NCBI GenBank assembly: GCA_030615705.1
Contig: JAUWYT010000131.1
Location: forward strand, 1-5,649
Direction: 5' to 3'
Source: Chloroflexota bacterium
Lineage (GTDB): Bacteria > Chloroflexota > Anaerolineae > VGOG01
Length of the DNA: 5,649 bases
Positions 1-4,414 of this stretch are shown piece by piece. The stretch's first letter is position 1, and each line of letters starts with the position of its first letter. Made by a program: the position numbers and the translations under genes. The notes under the pieces were generated by a model. That model was not told where the DNA came from. It saw only the letters and a list, made by a program, of their open reading frames with translations, and ran no database searches.

Positions 1-74
1 CCGTGGGGTAGGGGCCGACACCATGCTTGGCCTGAGCAATGCCCTGCCCACCACGATGTCATCCCAGCAAGAGC

Positions 75-104
75 AGCCCCCTCCCCGTGAGGATGGAGGG
101 GGCT
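75..104 (+). terminator. Strong hairpin, probable intrinsic terminator of an upstream gene
   Basis: A perfect 10-bp stem is formed by AGCCCCCTCC (75-84) and GGAGGGGGCT (95-104). The inner CC/GG (85-86 with 91-92) can extend it around a GTGA loop. The tract that follows (ATTGGTTTG) is only moderately T-rich, so termination is likely but not textbook. The hairpin lies upstream of the rubrerythrin promoter and would insulate it from a gene that ends left of the window or within the first 74 bases. No upstream coding sequence can be identified in those bases. Confidence 0.7.
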
Positions 105-160
105 ATTGGTTTGCGTGTATTGTCCACGTCGAGGAGGGGAAAGGCGCTGCAAGCAGTGCT

Positions 161-225
161 GTGTGGGTTGACGGAGTCTTGGTTTGGGGGTACACTGGCA
201 GTCAACCAGATGCAGATGGACAGCG
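161..225 (+). repeat. Promoter-region repeat, copy A (upstream of rubrerythrin)
   Basis: This 65-base stretch matches 4308-4369 at about 56 of 62 aligned positions, with three gapped bases near the downstream end. It covers the -35 box, the 17-base spacer, the -10 box and the first roughly 20 transcribed bases. Both copies lie in the same orientation upstream of a gene start. Weaker similarity continues towards the start codon (CTGCAAAATGTGGG here, CTGCAAGATGTAGG in copy B), ending in an AGGAGG ribosome-binding site in each. Confidence 0.85.
168..196 (+). promoter_or_regulatory. Sigma70-type promoter of rubrerythrin
   Basis: The -35 is TTGACG (168-173, five of six consensus bases). A 17-base spacer follows, then the -10 TACACT (191-196, four of six). 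The predicted start is near 203-205, giving a 5' leader of about 65 bases before the ATG at 269. The -10 and start region is overlapped by the palindrome ACTG-G-CAGT (194-202). The -35 TTGAC is mirrored by GTCAA at 201-205. Both features are kept in the second promoter copy, so a regulator probably binds here; which one cannot be told from sequence. Confidence 0.8.
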
Positions 226-253
226 ATCCCTCCTCCATCTGCAAAATGTGGGC

Positions 254-262
254 AAAAGGAGG
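254..262 (+). promoter_or_regulatory. Shine-Dalgarno that fixes the rubrerythrin start
   Basis: AAAAGGAGG sits 6 bases before the ATG at 269. It decides between this start and an in-frame ATG at 23, which would add 82 unrelated residues running through the terminator hairpin and the promoter. A CCTCCT at 229-234 could pair with AGGAGG (257-262) and partly mask the site. Confidence 0.85.
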
Positions 263-268
263 CTACGA

Positions 269-781
269 ATGTCCGAGTTGACCGGTTCGAAGACCGAATT
301 CAATCTGAAAGAAGCATTTGCGGGTGAGTCGCAGGCCAATCGAAGGTACCTGGCGTTTGCCAAGCAAGCGGACGCAGAGGGTTTTGCCCAAGTGGCGAAG
401 CTATTCCGGGCAGCTGCAGAGGCAGAGACGGTACATGCTCTGGCACATCTCAGGGTGATGGGTGGTATCCGTTCCACCGCTGAGAACCTGCCGGAGGCGA
501 TAGGAGGCGAGACCCATGAGTTCAAGACCATGTACCCGAGGATGATAGCTGACGCGGAGGAGGAGGGCTTCAAGAAAGCCGAGCGCAGCTTTGCCTACGC
601 AAATCAAGTGGAGGAGATTCACGCCGGGCTCTTCGAGACAGCTCTGGACAGCCTCCGAGAGGAGCTGGAACCTTTCCACTACTACGTCTGCCCGGTTTGT
701 GGAAACACGGTCGAGGGTCAGGCCCCAGAGGTCTGCCCCATCTGCAGGACTCCAGGCGATAGGTTCCTACGGGTCGAGTAA
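269..781 (+). CDS. rbr: Rubrerythrin
   Basis: This 170-residue cytosolic non-haem iron protein reduces hydrogen peroxide to water with electrons from NAD(P)H via rubredoxin-type carriers, protecting anaerobes from oxidative stress. The N-terminal ferritin-like four-helix domain (about residues 10-135) carries the diiron ligands: Glu20 in GESQANRRY, Glu53 and His56 in EAETVHA, Glu81/Glu84 in GGETHEF, and Glu115 with His118 in EEIHAGLF. The C-terminal rubredoxin-like domain (about 138-170) has the Fe(SCys)4 set Cys141/Cys144 (CPVC) and Cys156/Cys159 (CPIC), with the usual short spacing between the pairs. At 170 residues it matches the compact rubrerythrins rather than the roughly 190-residue Desulfovibrio form. 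The start at 269 is chosen for its Shine-Dalgarno and because homology begins there. A desulforedoxin-like gene follows 131 bases downstream. Regulation probably acts at the repeated promoter at 168-196. Family assignment is very secure. Confidence 0.97.
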   Translation: MSELTGSKTEFNLKEAFAGESQANRRYLAFAKQADAEGFAQVAKLFRAAAEAETVHALAHLRVMGGIRSTAENLPEAIGGETHEFKTMYPRMIADAEEEGFKKAERSFAYANQVEEIHAGLFETALDSLREELEPFHYYVCPVCGNTVEGQAPEVCPICRTPGDRFLRVE

Positions 782-894
782 CTAACCTACCGTCAACGAT
801 GCAATCACTTCCTCATAGGCATTCGGCCCTGGCGGTGCATGTGAAAGAGGCGCCGGATTGCCAATGCGTATCATGAGATGACCTGGAAGGCCAG

Positions 895-902
895 AAAGGA
901 GG
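895..902 (+). promoter_or_regulatory. Shine-Dalgarno of the desulforedoxin-like gene
   Basis: AAAGGAGG is a near-perfect anti-16S match ending 10 bases before the ATG at 913. It supports real translation of this very short gene. No convincing promoter is seen in 782-894, so the gene may be read through from rubrerythrin. Confidence 0.7.
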
Positions 903-912
903 CTGTGGGAAG

Positions 913-1017
913 ATGGCAGTTGAGAAGGTGGGAGAGAAGTACAGGTGCAACGTATGTGGCAATGAGGTAGTAGTGGCCAAAGTCGGAGGCGGCACCCTGG
1001 TCTGCTGCGGCCAGTAG
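913..1017 (+). CDS. dsr: Desulforedoxin-like mini iron protein, cut by TAG just before the usual C-terminus
   Basis: Thirty-four codons encode a protein almost identical in layout to desulforedoxin, the roughly 36-residue homodimeric Fe(SCys)4 electron carrier that is also the N-terminal domain of desulfoferrodoxin. Visible features are the start MAVEKVGEKYRC, the CxxC pair Cys12/Cys15 (CNVCG), the glycine run GGGT at 25-28, and the adjacent cysteines Cys31-Cys32 in LVCCGQ. All four iron ligands are present. The frame meets TAG at 1015-1017, then continues MEKIEVASPAVPI to TGA at 1057-1059. Family members commonly read CCGQ-P-ME at this point, so the TAG sits where the proline would be. The 34-residue product could still fold. 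Alternatives are a recent nonsense change, a sequencing error, or codon readthrough. The location near rubrerythrin, with its own strong Shine-Dalgarno, fits a role in peroxide/superoxide detoxification. The family is secure; whether the product is intact is not. The symbol is generic. Confidence 0.8.
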   Translation: MAVEKVGEKYRCNVCGNEVVVAKVGGGTLVCCGQ

Positions 1018-1178
1018 ATGGAGAAGATTGAGGTAGCCTCGCCAGCAGTCCCAATCTGAGACGATTGCTCTAAGGATATCAAGAGGCTCTCGGGGTCGAG
1101 ACACAAGGTCGGTCCAAGTGAGAGCGGATGGGCCCTGCTTGGGGAGACGAGCCGGAGAAAGGTCTTGCCCGCGTAGCG

Positions 1179-2204
1179 ATGAAACAGGAACTGGTGCGAG
1201 TGTTGGATTACTATACCCTGGGCAGGTTGAGGGATGCCCGCCGGGCCGAACGTGGTTTTGTCAATGACAACTGGATTGTAGAAACGACCCGGGGGCGCTA
1301 CTTCTTAAAGTGCCGCCACCCGCGACTGCGCCAAGCCCATTTCATTCGTGGCCAACACGAGCTCATAGGGTGGCTCCGGCAGGCAGGCTTCCCAGCTCCG
1401 ACTATCGTGCCCACCGCCACAGGTGAAACCTTTCTGGCGCTGGACGCCGAGATCTATGAAATCTACGTTTATGTCGAGCACGAGCCCTACGACCATGAGC
1501 GACCGGCTCACCTGAAAGAGGCCGCGCTGACGTTAGGTCGCTACCACACAATCTTGGACGGTTTTGCGCCGGAGACCCTGCGCCGTTCGGGCGAGCTGTA
1601 CAGCCCCTATATCCTGAGCACCATCCTAACCAACCTGGGCCAGGCCTGGCAGCTTGACCAAGACCCCGAGCTAGCCGAGATAGCTCACCAGTTCGAAGCA
1701 GAGGCAGCCGACCTGGCGTCCCGCTTCGCCGAGCACGGTGCGTTGCCCTATCTGGTCATCCACGGCGACTATTATGCGGACAACCTGCTGTTCAAGGGCG
1801 ACCGTATCGTCTGCGTCGTGGATTATGATAAAGCGTCCTGGCAGCCACGCGTCGTCGAGTTGGCTGAGGCGCTCATCTACTTTGCCTCATCTCGGCCGGG
1901 CCATTTGAAACACCTAGTCTACCCCGGTTTTCTCGACTGGGCGCTGTTCACTCGTTTTCTGCAGAACTACGTCCGCGCTGTTATTCCGGGTAGTGACGAA
2001 GTGCGCGCCTTGGCGGATTATGTCCGCTGCATCTGGGTATCGGTCTCACTCAAGCGATTGCTGGAAAAGGGTCCTCCACCGGCTGAGGCCCTGGAGGCTC
2101 TGCAGGAAGTGCTTGCGCTATCTGTCTGGGCGAATGCCAATGCCGATAACGTGATCGAAGCCAGTCATTCGGCGATAGGCGGATCTCAGGCGGCGACCGA
2201 GTAG
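1179..2204 (+). CDS. APH/choline kinase-type phosphotransferase
   Basis: This 341-residue cytosolic kinase-like enzyme transfers the ATP gamma-phosphate to a small hydroxylated substrate. The fold is that of aminoglycoside phosphotransferases, choline kinases and ThrB/SrkA-type homoserine or protein kinases. The N-lobe has GFVNDNWIVETTRGRYFLK, with Lys44 as the likely ATP-binding lysine. The C-lobe has the catalytic Brenner-type loop HGDYYADN (His195, Asp197, Asn202) and the metal-binding DYD (215-217) in place of DFG, followed by a helical substrate-binding region. All key catalytic residues are present. The substrate cannot be read; antibiotic resistance should not be assumed, and the GxxNxN glycine-loop style resembles metabolic homoserine-kinase-like members. 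The frame is open from an ATG at 1128, but the 17 extra residues look unlike the family. The ATG at 1179 (MKQELVRVL) is preferred, although its ribosome-binding site is weak (AAAGG, 16 bases away). A HAD phosphatase follows after 54 bases, probably in the same transcript. Confidence 0.88.
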   Translation: MKQELVRVLDYYTLGRLRDARRAERGFVNDNWIVETTRGRYFLKCRHPRLRQAHFIRGQHELIGWLRQAGFPAPTIVPTATGETFLALDAEIYEIYVYVEHEPYDHERPAHLKEAALTLGRYHTILDGFAPETLRRSGELYSPYILSTILTNLGQAWQLDQDPELAEIAHQFEAEAADLASRFAEHGALPYLVIHGDYYADNLLFKGDRIVCVVDYDKASWQPRVVELAEALIYFASSRPGHLKHLVYPGFLDWALFTRFLQNYVRAVIPGSDEVRALADYVRCIWVSVSLKRLLEKGPPPAEALEALQEVLALSVWANANADNVIEASHSAIGGSQAATE

Positions 2205-2247
2205 CGGGCCGGCGACTTGACTGCACGAGCGGGTGCAGGCTCCGGTC

Positions 2248-2254
2248 GAAAGGA
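2248..2254 (+). promoter_or_regulatory. Shine-Dalgarno that fixes the HAD start
   Basis: GAAAGGA lies 4 bases before the ATG at 2259. It favours that start over the in-frame TTG at 2217, which would add 14 residues (glycine/alanine/arginine-rich) before the canonical first beta-strand MIKAIIFDF. Confidence 0.7.
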
Positions 2255-2258
2255 CCAC

Positions 2259-2879
2259 ATGATCAAGGCCATCATCTTTGACTTTGGGCGCGTCATCTCA
2301 GCCCCAAAGCCGACATCCCTATTTCGAAGCTACGAGGACGAGCTAGAGCTGGCTCCGGGCATGCTCAACCGCATCATGTTTGGGAGTGACGCGTGGCAGG
2401 AGGTGCTGCTCGGGCGGATAACGGCCGACGACTACTGGCATGAGATCGGACCGGCACTTGGGTTGCGCACCCCGGAGGAGATTGACACCTTCCGCCGGCG
2501 CTATTTTGCCGACGAGGCGATCAATGTCGGCGTACTTGACCTGATCCGCCAGCTCCACGGTCATTACAAGCTAGCCGTGCTATCTAACTCACCCCCGGGG
2601 CTAGAGGAATGGCTAGCCGATTGGGAGATCCTGGGTCTGTTCGACGTCGTGGTCTGCTCCGGAGATGAAGGCGTGACCAAGCCGGACCCTGCGATCTTCG
2701 AACTGACGTTGACTCGGTTGGGCATCGTGCCCGAGGAGGGCGTCTTCATTGACGACGACCCCGGCCATGTGGAGGCTGCCAGAGGGTTGGGCCTGCACGG
2801 GATACACTATACGACAGCTGAAGCACTAGCCGGCGAGTTGGACAACTTGCTCACATCAGAAGGGGGCTCAGCCTGTTGA
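2259..2879 (+). CDS. HAD-superfamily hydrolase (subfamily IA-type phosphatase)
   Basis: This 206-residue cytosolic haloacid-dehalogenase-fold enzyme is probably a phosphatase acting on a small phosphorylated metabolite through an aspartyl-phosphate intermediate. Motif I is IIFDFGRV, with nucleophile Asp8; the usual second Asp (+2) is Gly10, as in the DLGNV/DFGGV branch that includes the sugar phosphatase YihX. Motif II is LAVLSNS (Ser109, Asn110). Motif III is Lys141 in GVTKPDP. Motif IV is FIDDDPGHVEAA (Asp165-167), with His where Asn is common. A helical cap lies at about residues 18-85. Length is normal for the family. The gene follows the phosphotransferase by 54 bases, and such kinase/phosphatase neighbours may act on related substrates, but this is inference. 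The start at 2259 is supported by a good Shine-Dalgarno and by homology beginning at once. Its stop codon overlaps the -35 box of the next promoter. Confidence 0.92.
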   Translation: MIKAIIFDFGRVISAPKPTSLFRSYEDELELAPGMLNRIMFGSDAWQEVLLGRITADDYWHEIGPALGLRTPEEIDTFRRRYFADEAINVGVLDLIRQLHGHYKLAVLSNSPPGLEEWLADWEILGLFDVVVCSGDEGVTKPDPAIFELTLTRLGIVPEEGVFIDDDPGHVEAARGLGLHGIHYTTAEALAGELDNLLTSEGGSAC

Positions 2880-2904
2880 CAATCTGGAGTGGAAAGCAAA
2901 TAAC
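2876..2904 (+). promoter_or_regulatory. Probable sigma70-type promoter of the peptidase-like gene
   Basis: The -35 is a perfect TTGACA (2876-2881). A 17-base spacer follows, then AATAAC (2899-2904, four of six -10 bases), in a short A/T-rich patch unusual for this GC-rich window. The -35 overlaps the HAD stop codon (TGA 2877-2879). Transcription would start near 2911, roughly 50 bases before the ATG at 2960. A small hairpin (2909-2914 with 2923-2928, one G-U pair) would lie at the very 5' end of the message. Confidence 0.55.
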
Positions 2905-2959
2905 AATAGCCATGAAGGGAACCGTGGCCAACTAGAGCGAGGTAGGACTGAGGTGAGCG

Positions 2960-4015
2960 ATGGCTGAACGACCGGGCCTAGTGGCTCTTTTTGGCTCTGG
3001 TGAGACCTCGGCTAGCGGGCGCAAGATCCACGACTGGCTCCTGGACCGCCTGTCTCAGCCGATCCAAGTGGCCGTGCTGGAGACACCGGCCGGCTTTGAG
3101 CCGAACTCGGCCCAGGTGGCCGCGCATGTGGCCGACTTCTTCCGCCATCATTTGCAGAATTATCGTCCCCAGGTCACCGTGGTCCCGGCCCGCAAGCGGG
3201 GCACCCCCTTCAGCCCGGATGATCCGGCCATCGTCGCTCCCCTCTTGGAAGCCAATGTTGTCTTCATGGGGCCGGGCAGCCCCACCTACGCCGTCCGCCA
3301 GTTGCGGGATAGCCTGGCCTGGCATACGCTGGTGGCTCGCCACCGCCTGGGAGCAGCGGTCGTCGTGGCCAGCGCCGGCCTCATCGCCGCCAGCGCTCGT
3401 GCTCTGCCCGTCTACGAGATCTACAAGGTAGGTGAGGACCCTCACTGGCATGAAGGGCTGGACTTCTTTGGCCCCTACGGTCTCTCCCTGGTTTTCGTCT
3501 CCCACTGGAACAATCGCGAAGGAGGTGCCGACCTGGACACCAGCCGCTGTTTCATGGGCGAGGCCCGTTTTGAGCAACTTTTGGCCTTGCTCCCGACTGA
3601 TGTGACAGTGGTGGGCATCGATGAGCATACGGCCCTGGTGGTCGACCTGGAGGCCGAAACTTGCCGGGTGATGGGGCGCAGTGGCGTCACCCTGCTGCGG
3701 GAAGGGGGAGAAGAGCGCTTCGCTCGAGGGCAAGCCTTCCCCGTAAGCGAATTGGGGCCTTTCCAACGGCCCGAGCCCCAGGCAGGGATACCATCGGAGG
3801 TGTGGGAGAGGGTGCTGGCTGCGCGGAGGGATGAAGTGGCTCCTGCACCATCTTCCGACGTGCTGGCCCTGGTGGAGGAACGTGAGGCGGCCCGTGCCCG
3901 CCGTGACTGGGCTGCCGCCGACGCCCTGCGCGAACGGATTGCGGCCCTGGGTTGGCGGGTGATAGATACCCCCACTGGTCCTAGCCTGCAGCCGTTGGTA
4001 GAGAAGCCAGGATGA
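2960..4015 (+). CDS. S51/cyanophycinase-like class I glutamine-amidotransferase-fold hydrolase with CysRS-type C-terminal tail
   Basis: This is a 351-residue, two-part protein with no signal peptide. Residues 5-265 resemble the peptidase S51 family (cyanophycinase, peptidase E): the opening strand LVALFGSGETS, the GPGSPTY loop at 104-110, a nucleophile elbow ASAG with Ser138, His182 in SHWNN, and GIDEHTAL (219-226) with Glu222. Together these suggest a complete Ser-His-Glu triad, though the substrate is unknown. Residues 301-342 are a different module, VEEREAARARRDWAAADALRERI followed by LGWRVIDTPTG. They closely follow the helical tail at the end of cysteinyl-tRNA synthetases (EER..AR..KDWA.AD.IRD...LG....DTP.G). 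Residues 266-300, rich in Pro/Glu/Ala, look like a linker. The start is supported by GAGGTGA 3 bases upstream. A 361-codon open frame on the opposite strand is a composition shadow. The S51-like assignment is good; calling it a true cyanophycinase would go too far. Neighbours give no clue to function. Confidence 0.85.
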   Translation: MAERPGLVALFGSGETSASGRKIHDWLLDRLSQPIQVAVLETPAGFEPNSAQVAAHVADFFRHHLQNYRPQVTVVPARKRGTPFSPDDPAIVAPLLEANVVFMGPGSPTYAVRQLRDSLAWHTLVARHRLGAAVVVASAGLIAASARALPVYEIYKVGEDPHWHEGLDFFGPYGLSLVFVSHWNNREGGADLDTSRCFMGEARFEQLLALLPTDVTVVGIDEHTALVVDLEAETCRVMGRSGVTLLREGGEERFARGQAFPVSELGPFQRPEPQAGIPSEVWERVLAARRDEVAPAPSSDVLALVEEREAARARRDWAAADALRERIAALGWRVIDTPTGPSLQPLVEKPG

Positions 4016-4307
4016 CAGGGCTGTACGAACGCGCTCAGATTCTCCCCTCCATACCTGTCCCACCCTCTCCTGAGGCCCCGATTTCCCGCGTGTCTTAGGT
4101 ATAGGCTCATCCGAAAGACCCGCTTAGCCCCTTGAGATCACACCTGGCCCTATGCTCATACTTACACCGGAAGAATCGCCTGAGAGAACTTGTGAGAGAG
4201 GGGCTGATCAGGGGATGAGGTAGTTGTTATGGGCTCGAGTGAGTGTTGAAGAGGCTGTTGGTGTGTACAGGACCTGCTGAGAAAGAGAAGAGGCTGTAAA
4301 AGCTATC
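4016..4307. other. Non-coding gap between the peptidase-like gene and promoter copy B
   Basis: No convincing gene, tRNA or strong terminator is seen in this stretch. It holds one possible long-range stem: CCCCT (4128-4132) plus GATCA (4136-4140) against TGATC (4205-4209) plus AGGGG (4210-4214), with a 3-base bulge and a 64-base interior. There is also a short direct repeat TGAGAGA (4181-4187 and 4193-4199). A weak GACAGG/CCTGTC pairing (4014-4019 with 4054-4059) is too open to call a terminator. Purine-rich sequence dominates 4180-4300. Confidence 0.5.
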
Positions 4308-4369
4308 GTGTGGGTTGACGCCGTCTTGGTCTGGGAGTACACTGACAGTCAAACAGATAGAGGACAGCG
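4308..4369 (+). repeat. Promoter-region repeat, copy B (upstream of the membrane protein)
   Basis: This is the second copy of the 161-225 element, same orientation, about 4.1 kb downstream. It differs by six substitutions and three missing bases. The differences avoid the -35 hexamer, the -10 hexamer and both arms of the ACTGnCAGT palindrome, which suggests selection on the regulatory bases rather than a merely recent copy. Confidence 0.85.
4315..4343 (+). promoter_or_regulatory. Sigma70-type promoter of the membrane protein gene
   Basis: The -35 TTGACG (4315-4320), 17-base spacer and -10 TACACT (4338-4343) have the same hexamers and spacing as the rubrerythrin promoter. The palindrome ACTG-A-CAGT (4341-4349) overlaps the -10 and start region, and GTCAA (4348-4352) mirrors the -35 TTGAC. 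Predicted start is near 4350, leaving a leader of about 65 bases, as for rubrerythrin. Confidence 0.8.
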
Positions 4370-4403
4370 TGTGCCGTCTCTCTGCAAGATGTAGGTATCA
4401 TTG

Positions 4404-4410
4404 AAGGAGG
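4404..4410 (+). promoter_or_regulatory. Shine-Dalgarno of the membrane protein
   Basis: AAGGAGG lies 4 bases before the ATG at 4415. It fixes the start of a gene that has no stop within the window. Confidence 0.8.
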
Positions 4411-4414
4411 CATC

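Noticed and set aside
1..74. Possible 3' end of an upstream gene
   Set aside because: Short open stretches exist in more than one frame and strand, but none shows a recognisable protein end.
23..268. N-terminal extension of the rubrerythrin frame from an ATG at 23
   Set aside because: The 82 extra residues are not rubrerythrin-like and run through the terminator hairpin and the promoter; a strong Shine-Dalgarno sits before the ATG at 269.
818..862. Imperfect stem GGCA/TGCC plus CGGC/GCCG after rubrerythrin
   Set aside because: Short interrupted arms, a 24-base loop and no T-run; not convincing as a terminator.
1128..1178. Upstream ATG start for the phosphotransferase
   Set aside because: The 17 added residues do not look like the family and the upstream sequence has only a weak ribosome-binding site; the family-like start is MKQELVRVL at 1179. 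The choice is not certain, as 1179 also lacks a good site.
2912..2935. Seven-codon leader-type frame MKGTVAN in the peptidase-like gene's 5' region
   Set aside because: It has no ribosome-binding site and no regulatory codon run, and is too short to support.
2978..4063. 361-codon open frame on the minus strand
   Set aside because: It is fully antisense to the S51-like gene, whose + strand product has clear motifs; the minus-strand translation is low in hydrophobic structure and rich in Gly/His/Gln, as expected of a composition shadow.
3475..4110. Minus-strand 211-codon open frame reaching past the peptidase-like gene
   Set aside because: It is rich in Ser/Arg/Thr with no recognisable domain and overlaps a supported gene; a typical shadow frame.
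4139..4214. Faint resemblance to 5S rRNA (CACACCTG, CGGAAG, TGTGAGAG in order)
   Set aside because: Spacing is wrong, the 5' part and helix IV region are missing, and no 16S/23S or tRNA genes are nearby; most likely chance.
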